A stretch of DNA of 64,000 bases from Protea cynaroides (GCA_028583415.1 CM053268.1:19639923-19703922); one strand, 5' to 3'. Positions 22,463-35,464 are shown, counted from the first letter of the stretch. The notes: generated from the letters alone by a model not told the origin. Made by a program: numbers and translations.

Positions 22463-23742
22463 TGCCATGCGTCGGCATGAGCGTGGTCTTCCTCTACTTA
22501 TTTCTCCTATGGTGTACCTCAAAGACTGAATCCACGCCCAATTGCCTGAGAAGCCAGGTGTCTAAGAAAGGATTGTTAACTGAGGAGATGCAGAAGCTAC
22601 CCAATACTACTACCGGACTGGATACATGGACGGGGCCGAGTGTGCTGTGCTGTTTGCCTCGACGAGATCGAGAGGGTCAATTCGACGGTTGCTTTTTCAA
22701 ACTATTCGATGTTTCATCTCTCATCCTAACTCTTTAGGTAACCTTGATTAATGACTGTTGGATATCAAAGCCAACACGTGGCGATTATCGAGCCATCACC
22801 GGAATGTCTCAAGTTTAAAGAAAACTTGAGACGAGCCGAATCCCTACTTTGGTGCAAGGAGACGAGCTTGTATCATCACATGTGGAGCATTTAAGTATCG
22901 GTTCGTGTGGCCATTTGATGATCCGGAATGTTGGGATCTCATTGGAGGCGTCAGTTAGTTTGACTTAGGGTATGGAGGATGCTCTAGGGGCTTCTGGTGC
23001 AATGGTGAGGATAGCTGTTCGTGGATCAGGTCGAATTGAGGAGGTTTCTCCCTGTATCAGACAACGGGTTTGAATCCCGGCACAGTACGCATCATAGCCA
23101 GTTGATGTTGTATCGTGGGGTAGAGGAGGACTGGTGAACTGGGATGAGGAGTCGGATCTCTAGGTCTATGCTAGAGGTACAGAGGTGAGAGACTCGGATT
23201 TCAGGTGCAACTGGAGTTGCAGTAGGACTGTAAATGACGGTGATCTTTCTAGTGATGTTGCAGCAGTGGGAGAGACAGAGTCATTTCACATCATACGGCA
23301 ATGAGCGGTATGGGGCATTGGGTTGGGGTGTGGGCTATGCCGGTTTAGGTGTAGGGGTTTGACAGAGATAGGTTTACAAAATTAACATCAACGGATTTTC
23401 TTTAAGGTAGCTTACAGAATCTAAGCCAAGTGAAGATTTGTTGGTTTTAGTATCTTGTATTTTGTGAGTTCACACAATTAATAGAGTTATACTTGTATTA
23501 GAGTTTTGGTCTATTACATGTACGGGGTAAACTTGTAATTGTATGGGATTAGGGTTTCTAGATTTGCCTATATATTGTCTTTGTGTGGGAAAACCTAGAA
23601 AAAGATTGATAGAGGAGATAAACCTATTAGGTGGAGATCTGTAGACTTTTTTTGGAAATGAAGAAATCTCTCTTTCTCTAGTATGGACGTAGGCATCCTA
23701 CAATGGAGTATTGAACCACTTAAATCTTCTTGTTTTTACGCT
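22463..23742. other. Unassigned insertion, LTR-like right part
   Basis: I recognise no protein. About 23440-23742 resembles the 3' part of a Copia LTR on the plus strand: a 'ctatatattg' TATA-like site, and 'tggacgtaggc' before a 'ccacttaaatcttcttg' segment, by recall of Tnt1/Tork-type LTR ends. No PBS, PPT or second LTR was found. The plus-strand ORF at 22477-22737 has no domain I can name. The interval is absent from the matching place in the right copy of the segmental duplication. Confidence 0.35.
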
Positions 23743-23942
23743 CTCTCCATTCCTAACGCAAATACATCCAAGGGTATATAGAATAATAGAATTTGACAAT
23801 CGCTAATCTAAAACAACTTCGAAATATCCATGTAATTCAAATTTTCGTTTTATCACTCCACGTGTTAAAACTTGGTGCCAATTTAAAAATACCACAACTT
23901 GCTTATCTATTAGATGGGTACATGGTCCTCTATTGGATGGAT

Positions 23943-24659
23943 TAAGGGTGCAATATTTGCACAGAAACCGTTTATCGAAAATGGATCAAACCATTTACAC
24001 CAGAATCGAGAGATCATTTAATAATCGATTCAGTTCTGGTTTGAAATTTGACTCCGTTATCGAAATCTGACCAAAGCATTTAAACCGTTGGGTTACACCA
24101 GCTAAACATCGATTAAACCAAATAGAGTGTATACCGTTTATTCCCTAAAAGCTAAACTAATAAAACCTAATCTCATTCCCTATATTATTAATATATTATT
24201 TTCAAGACGGAAGACGCAAACCCCAACCCCAATTAATATACTATTTTCCCAAAAAACCAACCCTAACCCTAATTAATATATTATTTTCCCAAGAAGCCAA
24301 CCCTAATCCCAATTAATACATTATTTTCCCAAGACTCAACCTCAATTCTCAAATGCCTAAATCATAAAATCAAAATGTTAAAATTGGAAAACACAACAAG
24401 CATTAACCATTACTCCATTAGGCATAACATCATTACAATATTTTTTTTAATTATGAAAAACCGTTTAATGAAAGACTGTTCAAAAATCAGTGAACCGAAA
24501 TTGGTTACTAATCGATTTTGGTTTCAAATTTGACACTGTTTAGTTAATCGGTTCAATTTTGATTTTACCTTCTCATACATCGTACCGGATCCGATCAGAC
24601 CGGACCAAACCAGACCAAACCAGACCGTTAAACCGATTGTAGACCGTTCAACACCCTTA
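23943..24659. mobile_element. Non-autonomous hAT element (717 bp)
   Basis: It starts TAAGGGTGCAA and ends CACCCTTA, with a perfect 8-bp TSD GGATGGAT (23935-23942 and 24660-24667). The right copy of the segmental duplication has the empty site with one GGATGGAT (about 60676-60683). It encodes no transposase. It contains about four ~50-bp tandem units with 'aaccctaa' and 'tattattttccca' at 24200-24340, and many degenerate 'aaccgatt' motifs. Confidence 0.9.
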
Positions 24660-24667
24660 GGATGGAT

Positions 24668-26023
24668 AAATTTGTGTGCATTTAAATTCTGCTATAAGGT
24701 AAGCACTAAGCAAATTTGACCTTGTTTTGAAAATGAAAAAGTTCGGCCATGCTTGGGTGTCTAGCTTTCCTTAATTAGACTATAATGGGGCCCACCATGT
24801 TAATCTAAAGAAAGGAGTTTGGATCACCAGCATGTATAAGTACTCTTCATGAGATCTCATCACCATCAATGTGGTGTGGGATCCACCTCTAAAGTGTGGG
24901 ACCTATTGGATTTAAAGAGTGATGGAATCCCAAGAAGGATACAAGTACATGCAGGTAAATTATTCTCAAAAGAAAATTATTTCACGCATATCTATAGTCA
25001 ATATTTCCCTTATTATAATAATGTTTGGACATTTTAAGCTAGAACTTTACCATGTATGAGATGGGTTTCAATTTTGAACCTTAATTGAGAAACTGAACTA
25101 AAATTGATTGATAAAAAATTGAGTTGAACTGAATCGAAATTAATCAGTTCAGTTTTGGTTTTACACATTATTGAACGGTTCGATTGCAATTTAAAACCGT
25201 TATACTGTCGATTAATGAATTGAAATCGAATAAAAACCGATTAACTATTTAACTATATATTACTACTAACTTTTAAATTGGGGGAGACTCTTCCTCTTTG
25301 GGAGTGAATGGCAAGCTCCTTTCCTTGGTTCCCGCTCACACAACTTCAAAGATTGGGTGACCACCCATAATTATAGGGTTTGTTACTTTAAAATTTATTC
25401 AATTTATTTGATGTGGGACTAAAAACTCCCTCTCATGTTAGAGTTAAGCCACTCTTTAATTGTAAGAAACCACGTAAGAATCGTTTAAGAACTGATTAAT
25501 TGAAATCGATAAACCGATTGTTAATCGATTAGATTCTGGTTTGAAAAATAAAAACCGATTATTAATCAGTTCGAATTTGGTTTCTACAATAACAATCTTG
25601 AACTAAAGTATACTGAACCGATAAACCGTTTATGAATGGATTTACACCCTTACGTACGAGGTTCTCTGTTGCATGGATTGAGCATTTAAATTCTGCCAAA
25701 TGATGAATAAATTTGACCTTGTTTTGAATGAAAAGTTCAATAATGCTTGTGATGTCTAGCTAAAGGGTGTCTGATGGGACGGTTTTGAGTAATTAGGACG
25801 ACTTCTTACCAGTTCTGATTCCAAGGGAACCATTCCCAAAACTGTCACATTTATTGCAAGGTCTCAAAACCAGAAATACATTCCATTTAATAATGGGACA
25901 TGTTTCTTACCAGTTCTGATCCCAAGGGAACCATTCCCAAAACTGTCCCATTTATTGCAAGGTCTCAAAACCAGAAATCCATTCCATTTAATAATGGGAC
26001 ATGTTGTAACCCCATCTTTTCAC
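24668..26023. other. Duplicated intergenic sequence
   Basis: No gene. It aligns with about 60684-61890 in the right copy. It contains degenerate 'aaccgatta'/'aatcggtt' motifs around 25080-25640 and a direct repeat of about 110 bp ('cttaccagttctgat...aatgggacatgt', 25806-25892 and 25908-26003), which is single in the right copy. Confidence 0.6.
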
Positions 26024-26589
26024 CATCACTAAAACAATTTTTATGGCTGCGGTAAGTTTCATTGCTGAAAATAAATATCCGTTGGTAACAAAAATCACCT
26101 ACACTTTGATTTTCATTATCGTTCCGTTGACAGAAATTTCGTAGTGGAAAATCACTATGGGAAACTGAGTGGCATCGGTGTATATATTTTACACAACGAT
26201 ATGCAAATTTTCCGTTGTCTATAATATATATTTTACACTACGAAAAACAGACATCCGTTGAAAATTAAATTCATTTTACACTACAGTAATCCTTGTTTAG
26301 TGTTGGAATAAATAGACTTTTACACTGGAGTTTAGTTTCCGTTGGGAAAAATCTTTTTTTTTTAAATTACATTTCTCTATTGCCCTCACATATTACCCTA
26401 CTGATAAAAACCCTGTCAAAAACTTGCAAACTCATATTAATAATTACATAATTCTAAATCACAACCATACATATAAAAAAAAACATATATTAAACAAAGT
26501 TGTCAAATAAGATAGTTCAAGATATCAAAATGGAAAACTAATATCCTCTACAGCATAAAGAAATCTTGAAACTATGAAACTATGAAATA

Positions 26590-26848
26590 TAAAATTTGTC
26601 CTCTCATCACCAAAAGGGAGTGCTAACCACGGCATTTCTGAAATGAATTCATCAAAGGAAGCTTGCAAGGGAGTGCTAACCAATTGGGCTTTGTCATTCA
26701 ATATGAAAATCACTTCAAATGCATCATCCTTTGCCTTGATCTCATGGTAAGCCTTGATCAGTTTAGGCCTAAAAACAACACATCTAGCACACCATTCAGC
26801 GGAGAAGTATAGGAGGATGTTCTTTCCCACAAGCTGAGAGACTGGAAT
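26590..26848 (-). pseudogene. Nucleoredoxin-like gene fragment inside the CACTA element
   Basis: One thioredoxin-fold exon piece. After an AG acceptor (26849-26850) it reads IPVSQLVGKNILLYFSAEW, then CARC, then 'FRPKLIKAYHEIKAKDDAFE', 'ASFDEFISEMPWLALPFGDER'. This matches plant nucleoredoxins, which reduce disulfides through a WCPPC active site. Here the active site is WCARC. A short duplication of 'gttagcactccc' (about 26620-26632 and 26668-26680) adds LVSTPLQ just before ASFDEF. After GDER the sequence loses similarity and stops at 26525. No other nucleoredoxin exon is visible. It sits about 560 bp from the CACTA terminus on the same strand as the transposase-like gene. A captured, non-functional fragment is the best reading. 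Confidence 0.8.
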
Positions 26849-28497
26849 CTGAAATGAAGAGGTAATTGATTGAGGTCAAATACAGTAGAGAAATCAAGGT
26901 AATGTATGCATGTTTGTTGGGAGTTTACAACCCCCCTTTACACCTAAGCCTTCTCTGCAGTCAAGTACTATATGTTAGGAATCTTTGATTATTGTCCACC
27001 AAAAGAAAAAGAACAAAATAAATAGAAAAGCAGTGGTGCAAACATATTATTTCACTGCTGAACATGAAATAACAAATAAGAAAATTTTACAAAAAGAAAA
27101 AAAAAATGCCTTCAGAACCAATCAATACCATCCATCCTTGCCACATGGAGAACCTGGTGGAGAGAAATAAGGAGAGATATGAGGCTTAGTAAAATTATTG
27201 ACAGTATTTAAAAAGGAAGCAATGTGAAAAAGATTTTGGTGTCATGCATTGAATATTGTACTTATAGTTTCCAAGGTTAATAACAAACCATGCAGTGATT
27301 GTGGGATCCACTACAACCCTCCCCTCTTCCTTTTGTTTTGTATCACCTAATATTTAGATAGTTAATCTAAATTTTGAACATTAGGTTTGCAGATTAAGCA
27401 AATGAATTCAATTATGGCAGTTCTAGGGTCCATAAAATAAGTTATTGTATATGACCAAGTTAGACATTAGTTCCCTTGGAAATTAAAGAAGCAAAAGAAA
27501 TTAAAATGAAAGCAATCTCAACTCTCAAGTAGGTCTGCTCTTGATTATTGTCAATTTGGAATCAAATAAGAAAATTCACAAGCCCTATTAATTATTCTAA
27601 TCCAACTGCAATTAAGAGGAAGGCCCATGTAGGGTTGCTCTTGGAATTTCCCTTACAGCATGAAAACTACAGTTAAAAATCAAAACCAAACTAAAAGATT
27701 TAGCTAAAACAACCTTTGACTTGTTCTCCTAATGGTTGAGCTATAATAAATAGAAAAAACAATTAACAAAAACACCAGACCCAGACTTAAGTTAGAGTTG
27801 GGACACAAAGTGTATAATGTTGAGGTATAAGGCTCCAGTCCTCTCACCTAGTGAAGAAGACAAGTAGAAAAGAAAGGAAAAGCAACCTCCTATTCAAGCA
27901 TTTCCTGTGGATATTTGCAATCCACATACCATATAAGAAATACTTGACTGCTACTCTAAAAAAACTTCAATTTCAAGACCCCAACAGTTTTCTTACCAAA
28001 TGTTTGTCAATAAACCAATTGAAAAAATTTATTTTCATTTGTAACTAAGTATGACTACACACATCAACTAATGTAGGTCTAAATTCTCAAAGTCCCTGAT
28101 GTGGGGATCAGAATGGGTTGATATGAGCTCTAATTTGCACGACTTCCAACTGTTAGTACCACAATTGCAAACATAAGATACAAATGTACTCCTGAAATCA
28201 AACCTGTTTTAAATTGGGAAGCCAATGTTACGATCAAGGCTGAAACCGAATCATCTTGGTGATTTTGATCAAATTCTGATGGTTGGATCTTGAGATATCA
28301 ATAAAGCTAATACAGCTAGGAAATATCATGTAAGAACCGTGCTTTAAAACCCGGTTTAACCATGGTTTTATGCGATGACAGGTGCCCCAATCATAACCGG
28401 ACCGGAAAGCGAAGCCGGGCAAGGGACCGCGCAAGAAGCCGGGTGAAGAACCAATCATTTTCAGGTACGAAAAATGTGTAAAATTGGCTAAGTTCAT

Positions 28498-28615
28498 ACC
28501 GGTCTCACCCATACCGGTCTCACCATACCGGATGCACTATCCTGCAACCGGTATGGCATACCGGTCTCACTATACCGGTCTCGCTATCCTGCGACCGGTA
28601 TGTGCGAGACCGGTA
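28498..28615. repeat. ACCGGT array 1 in solo LTR 2
   Basis: About seven ACCGGT hexamers in about 120 bp, several in 'cataccggtctcac' context with inverted 'gaccggtatgtg' partners. Confidence 0.85.
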
Positions 28616-29111
28616 TGTGTTCGGAGCTGTGTTTCTCCCAAAAATGGAAACTTAAAGTTTCCATATGAGGGGGGAGCGTGTTTTGGACGGCCTCCCTCTA
28701 TTAATAGAGGGGGAGACGCTCCGTGAACCCCTTTGTTCTGAGAAGGAGTTGAGGGTTCAAAGAGGTTGACGCCGCCAAGGAAGGAGCTGTCGGTGGAGGA
28801 ACTCGCCGCCAACTGACAACCGCTATCGGTAAAGTGCTCTATCCTTCCTGTAGGGTTGTTTATCGGATCGGAGCCGCGAAGCGGCGTGAGATCTGATGGA
28901 AAAGGCTTAGATTCATTTCGTCTTTCTTTCGGATCTGGTTGGTTTTTGGCATTCTAGCCAAGATCCGTAGGACCCTTCGGAGACTGGACCTTAGCAGATG
29001 ATAGGTGAAACCTTAGGGAGCTACCGTGGAGACCTCGATCTCGAAAATCACGCCGTAGGGTATATCCTTGGGAAAATCCCGCGGTATGGGCCGCGGTGTA
29101 TACCGCGGCAC

Positions 29112-29397
29112 CATACCGGTCGCGACTCGGCCGGATCCGAGTGAGACCGGTATGTGTGCATCCGGTATGCATACCGCCGGCACCATACCGGTCGCGACTC
29201 AACCGGATCCCGAGTGAGACCGGTATGTGCATCCGGTATGCATACCGGCACCATACCGGTTGCACTCGGTCGGATTCGAGTGAGACCGGTATGTGTGCAT
29301 CCAGTATGCATACCGGTCTCACCCATACCGGTCTCACCCATACCGGTCTCACCATACCGGTCTCACTATCCTGCGACCGGTATGTGCGAGACCGGTA
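29112..29397. repeat. ACCGGT array 2 in solo LTR 2
   Basis: About a dozen ACCGGT hexamers arranged in two or three larger units of about 65-75 bp ('caccataccggt', 'gactc', 'ccgga', 'gagtgagaccggtatgtg'), so here the array also has a higher-order repeat. Confidence 0.85.
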
Positions 29398-31962
29398 TGT
29401 GTTTTGAGCCCTGTTTGTCTGGGAAAGCCAGGTTTTGGCTTCTAAAACTCTAATAAATAGAAATTAACATGAAAATATGGTTGTGTAGGACTTATATGTG
29501 AAACTTCTGACGCCGAAAAGGATTAACGCCACGCGTCAGGTAAGGGACAAGACCCGAACTTAAATTAAAGATTTAATAATAAACCTTAGAGAGCTCTTTA
29601 ATTTTCTCGTATCAAATTATATGCTTGTTTGATGGATTGTGCATATCACATGTCATGTAGTGTAAATTCTATTTGATTTATCTGTTCATGCATTTCATAT
29701 GCTAGGTGTGATGGATGTTAGACATGTGTTTGTTTTAGTTGGAGTGTGGAATGGGAAGGGCCGGGGGCCTGGGATCATTCCTCACTCCGACGCCTTTCAG
29801 TAGCACCCTATCTTAGCATGCTTGGTATGGGTGGGGTATCAGGGGGAGGTTATGGCAGGTGGTCTCCGATGTTGACGTTGATCCGGCCGCGGTGATGTGG
29901 CGGGGTGATCTCCGATGTCGACGTTGACCCCGGCCATGACGCTCTAGCTCTATCCTTATGCCATAGGGAGCGATGTTGGGATAGGGCCTACTTGCGTATA
30001 GTTCCATCTTGGTATGCTTGTTGCGGGTAGGGTATCGGGGAGGTGAGGTATTGTGGTCTCCGACTGGCCTGCACGCTCTAGCTCTATCCCTATGCCGTAG
30101 ACGGTCGTACTAGGGTGGAGCCTACTTGTATTGACATCTAGGACCGGTTAGAAACGGAACCCACTTGCAAGCCCTTGCCAATAGGGGTTTAGGTATTGGT
30201 ACGGTATGGGGTATCGGGAGGAGGACGTGGGATTGTGGTTCTTCCCGCCCGCCGGACTCGAGTCCTATCTCTATACCGGAGTGAGTGATGTGGGGCAACA
30301 AGTAGTAGTGTGGTAGGAGCCCGACTATTGGGTGTGCCCACACTCGTGCATGGAGGTGCGGTGGCCGCCAAACCTTACCATAGCACAATTGCAAGTTATA
30401 CCGGCCCAAAGTGTAATGTTAACTCATGCATGTGGATGTTGCATTGGTCTTGTGCTTTTCTCGAGCCGTGTGGTAGCTCACCCCGATATATATATCTCTT
30501 TTCGGATTTGGATGCAAAGGGTATACGGTGGAGGACTACGTGACCGCCCCAAGCCTACAAGACGATGGCTGCCCTAGAGACACAGAGTGTGGAGGACAAG
30601 CATGATGCGTTATGCGAGTGCTCCTTCTGTGTCTTTCCTCTTTGATTTGATTATTTTCAATTTAAAGCTTGTAAATAAATATTATTTAAATTCTGATGGA
30701 TGATGGAATAACTGGATTAATTATGTTAATTTATTATTTAGTTCAGCTCATTGATATATTATTTCCGCTGCTAGTATTACTCTGGATTTTGATGGTCTGC
30801 TCAGGGATGATTGGTTGACACGGTCTTTCGAGATCCTGGTGTGAACCGTGGTTATTACCGGTTCACTCACACTTCTGGTTCAGCATGAAATTGGGGTGTG
30901 ACATATCAAAACTACAGAATCGACTAGGGATTTTCAGGGATTCAAAACAGAGGTCAGAGAAGGTTTCAATCTGAAGAAATAGCATTAGACTGTAATCTCT
31001 ACCCTTGCTTTTGAAAATTTGATGTCATTCTAGTATTACCTTGTATAATTGTGGAGACACAATTGATGTTTGTAGAGGGGAAATGTTGCAATTATATGTG
31101 ACTAACTTGGGTTATATCTCATAATGCTTGGGTCTTTCTCTGTATTTTCTAAAGGACTTTATTTTGTCTCTATTTTCTCTGTAATTTCTAATGGATTTTC
31201 ATTAGCACTTCTAGGCTGATAATAAAAATCAAAGTCAAACCATGATGTGTTCTTTCTTGTTGACACCAAGAAGCTTCTTTAAAACTTCCACTTGCATGTT
31301 TTGAAACAACCTGTTGGTTCTCTTGTTATTGTAGCAATTGCTGTGGTCCTCCTCCCTTTTGTCCCACTTAATGCAGTCACTGTCACTAACATTTTTGAAT
31401 TTGTATGCTGACTTATGGCTATATATTATCTTCTCCCTATTTCTCTGAAGTTGGATATTGGGATCTTTAAGGGCTTCTTTCCCTCTATTTCAAGTTTTAG
31501 TTACAAAAATTTCACTAATTTGTACTTGGGCAATCTAATATTTAAGTACTCACCCTAATGAAAGCAAGGGGCTTTTTTGGCTTAGAGAACATTGCAGAAG
31601 AGGTACTGGTCAATACTTAATATTTCTACAAAATATATATAACTTAAATTGACCACCGGTCATATACTTGTGATTGGATTTCATCAAAATGTAGCTTTTA
31701 TCTGTAGTGTTATGCAGGGATAGCTAGAAAGAACATTAACAAGGGCCCATTACATAATACATGCTTAGAGTACTTTAATTTTAAAGTCTTCATGGTCACA
31801 TCTATATAAATACAAGACCCAAGTCACCAATCAAGGCATTCAGCTATAGATGTGAATTGTAGAGACTAAAAGTGAAATTATAAGGTCCTCACCAAATGTT
31901 GAGTCAAAGGTAGTCACTGAGATTGTGATGGTGGTTGCGTCTCAAATGATGATTGTGACTAC

Positions 31963-32900
31963 TTACTGCAAAGTTGCATTTATCTGTGTAATATATTCTC
32001 CTTGAATACGCAAGGCTTCTTCCAACTTTTTAATCTTTTCATCTTGCATTTGAATCTGCTGTATTTTTGTACCATTTACATGTTTTCGTTTAATTCTAGA
32101 CCTAGAAAGACGAACTCTCCCATGAGAGTCTGGATCCAAAACTTCTTTAAACACTGATTCATGAACATCTTTATTGGCTTGCTCTCCTTTAGTCTTCTTA
32201 CGAAGTTTATCATTAAGTTTACCGTACAAATAGAAGGTAAAACAAATAATTTATAAATGTATGATATAAGAAGTTAAGCCCCAAATTATTAAAAAAGAGA
32301 GCTATGCTTCTTCAAGATACTAGTTTAAATACCAAAATGTCAGCTGAGTGCTCATTTGCGCACTGTCTTGTCTTTCTTGAAACATGGGTAGCTTCAAACA
32401 ATTCAATTCGAGAAGGAGGTTGTCCCACTGGATCTTCATTTTCCTATTTATGGAGAAAACAAATAATCTCTTCCCAATTTTTCATAAACATATTTACTAA
32501 AGATAAATAAAAAATATCTCGTACCAACTCTACACTAACAACGGCAAAAGCAGTGTTTCCAATCGTATGTCTTAATTTGTGGTACTCCCGATGTCTTCTA
32601 TTTCTTTCACAGATAGCCTACGTAGATAAAATTCTAAATTAATTTTCTAAAAATTAGTTTTCCAATGTAAGACAAAACAAAGATCATATATTACTCATAC
32701 CTTAAATTCTTCGTTGTCCCACATATGAAAGAGTTGTTCCCAATCTTCCTTTGGCAGTCATACATGTTATAGTGATTTCTTTTCAATGTATGTTTGTACT
32801 CCTTCCATCTTTCATTTAACCTTATTAAGACATTTTCCTTCATGGTGTCTTCAATATCAAATTTGGGCTGCAAAAAAAAATTAAAAAAAAAAAAAAAAAG

Positions 32901-32995
<95 letters not shown>

Positions 32996-33296
32996 GCCAA
33001 GCATGTATACCAAAATGGACAGTTCTTAAATTAAGTAATGGAATTTTTACCTTGATCTCAATCCAACCATCCTCTTTATTATGTTGTGGCATTAGCCTCC
33101 AATCCTTGTATTTTAAGGGAAATTTATTGTTGGATCTAGCTTGTACACCAATCCAGGTACTCAGTTTTGTGGTTGAGTACCTCTCACGTGATTGATTGCA
33201 GTTATTTGCAATGACTGAGAATTTTTCCCCAGTTTTCGTATTAGCAGTGGATTTAGCCAAAGTTGGCCATCTTTGGCCCTCTTCCTTTTTCCTGAA
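31963..33296 (-). pseudogene. Transposase_24-type plant transposase gene, degraded
   Basis: A multi-exon minus-strand gene of the plant Ptta/En/Spm 'Transposase_24' type, which accompanies CACTA elements. Pieces in order: about 33296-33051 (KKEEGQRWPTLAKSTANTKT.. to ..GWIEIK), about 32869-32697 (PKFDIEDTMKENVLIRLNER..), about 32620-32523 (ICERNRRHREYHKLRHTIGN..), about 32445-32330 (PVGQPPSRIELFEATHVSRK..) and 32229-31963 (a Lys/Arg-rich coiled-coil tail ending INATLQ and a stop). AG/GT boundaries are plausible between pieces. A frameshift near 32757 separates 'NMYDC' from 'PKEDWEQLFHMWDNEEF'. The (AT)n tract 32902-32992 lies in an intron. This family is not the catalytic DDE/TNP2 protein. It is probably not functional because of the frameshift. 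Confidence 0.7.
32902..32992. repeat. (AT)n microsatellite
   Basis: About 45 AT units following an A run. Both strands give long Ile-Tyr ORFs that are products of the repeat. Confidence 0.95.
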
Positions 33297-35464
33297 ATTT
33301 TAAAAAATAAAGTGTAAAAACTTAGGATATTAAATAGAAACAAAAGGGCATTAATAGTATAGAGAAAAAAAAAATCCAAGTACAGAAAGTGCAATGGTAA
33401 CACTACAATCCTTGTATTCTCTTTTTCACTCATTCCTCTCAATATCTTGAGTGTCAAGCCTGTTTTTAATAAAATTGATATCAAATGGTGCACAAAAATT
33501 AGTTTAAATCCCTGACTGACAAAGCAAAGCAGTAATGTAAATGAATAATACATGCATTAAATATAAGTGAATTGGTATTCCCAGCCAAATGTTAATAAAT
33601 TAAATAGGTCACTTGGTTTTATTGATCAATCAATCCGATGAACTGTCAACTAAACTTTCGAATTGTTTAATCAACTCAATTGGTGTATCTATGATAATAC
33701 CATCCACATCATATCGGAGCCAACTGATATTAGCTTCACTATTAGCCTCAGTATTTTCTAAATTCTATCTGTAATCTAATGTACTCTGGGTATATGCCTA
33801 ACTTAAATCACCTTGATCATCCCCTCCCATGTCAAAAATATCCCTACTCCTAGGCATACTATTAACACATAATTGCAACAAAAGAAAAAACCTACTTTAG
33901 ACCATACCTTCAATAAACTTTCTATTAAATAAAAGAGGAAAGTAACTGTCATGAATCAAGGATGGAAATTCATGCATTCTACTCAATATAAATATGGGAA
34001 TAACTATATCAACAGTCCGCATGTTTTGGTTGAAATACTCTGGGATGGAAATTGCTTAGATCTCTATACTCATTCATGTATTTGTCTTGTCCTCCACCTT
34101 GGAGTGTAACCACTTGTGACGACTACTAGCAAACCCATATGTAAAACATGTACATGTTATAATATGTATCATAAATATTGTGCATATATTCAATTAGTAA
34201 GCTCAAGATAGGGCTATAAGTAATTTCTGAGCCAGCTTAGTGATATATGAAGAAGCTGGCATAAGGTCTGTTCAAACCCATCACGTATAATTTGGGTCTC
34301 AGAACACAGCCTATTGTAAGCTCAAGCTTTTGAGCAGGTTGAGCCAGATTTCAACTTGCTCCATGCCAAGTTTTGCAAATCTTGACACAGGAGATCAATC
34401 ATGAAACACCAGAGAGCAATCAAGTGATTAAGGAAGTCTTTACAACAGAGCCTCACTTAAAAGGCAACTATGTCAAGTGCCATATTTTAAGCCTGCTAGG
34501 CACACTCCAAAAGCCACCAACACAGCCCTTTTAACTTGTGCAGATGACTAAGTAAAAACACAAACCATGGTGCAACATGCTATCTCCATATCCAACCACA
34601 TTTTTCTTCTTTTAAATTTTAAAACAAATCAAACTCCAGAAAATTTGATCCAATAAGCTCTTTCCACATGAATCTAGATGAATTTCAAGTTCAAAATTGT
34701 GAAAATCGCTAGGAAATGGAGCAGATGGTGGCCTATGCAGTTGTCTTGGTAATGCCCCTAGTACCCTCCTAACAGGTCAAAGTTTGTGCAGATTTCAAGC
34801 CTCTTTTTAGAATATTGTATTATTAAATATGAAAGAAAAATCAAATTAATATGTTGGCAAAACCCCAAAATCCCCAAACCTACAAACCTTAGTTAAAGTT
34901 GTTTCAACACCAACAAATATGTTTGTTATAGTGTAACATTAATAATTCATACACGGGCTTGACAACACCCATCAGTTTACAAGATATATTGTCAACTAAG
35001 CATAATAAAACATGAACATCATCTCAATAAGGGAAAATATGCAAAAATCAATCGTGTTGCACAGGGAAAAAAAAAAGAATAAAGAAATCACAGGGAATTC
35101 ATTACATAATAATCTTAAAAAACAACAGTAGTACAAAACTGTTGCGGATCCAAAGGTGAAGAAGTTTGTTCACAGCACCCTTTTCTGCAGCTTCACAGCT
35201 TACTCTGTATCAATGCTTACCGACGAAATCCAACCCTAACTATATGCAACTTCACCCTTTCAAAAGAAAAGAGGTTAGGATAGATTAGGGTTGGGGAAAC
35301 TTGAGTAGCTTCGATTCAGAGAGGCAGAGCGACGTACGTTGAGTGAGAGGCAATATGAGAGAGAGAGGCTGAGCGAGGAGGGAGTGAGAGACGCAATATC
35401 AGAGAGAGGGAGAGTGACGAGGGAGTGAGAGCTCTCAAGAGGCAATATGCAAATAATCTGCATG

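Larger units (their letters stand above)
28329..30903 (+). mobile_element. Solo LTR 2 (same family as solo LTR 1)
   Basis: It starts TGTAAGAACC and ends GGGGTGTGACA, with a perfect 5-bp TSD TATCA (28324-28328 and 30904-30908). It aligns end to end with 13259-15911 and keeps the same order: head, ACCGGT array, 'ctctattaatagag' island, GC-rich segment, second ACCGGT array, tandem units and tail. It lacks the poly(A)/TA insertion of copy 1. It lies inside the CACTA element and so inserted after it. Confidence 0.9.

Noticed and set aside
23060..23110. tRNA-like T-loop 'gggtttgaatcccggc'
   Set aside because: I cannot fold acceptor, D and anticodon arms around it. No tRNA gene is supported.
24200..24340. 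Telomere-like 'aaccctaa' units
   Set aside because: There are only a few such units, each embedded in a ~50-bp tandem repeat inside a small hAT element. Not a telomeric array.
26985..28048. Small Lys-rich ORFs that might be further nucleoredoxin exons
   Set aside because: None shows thioredoxin-fold motifs, and composition is AT-rich without splice-consistent frames.
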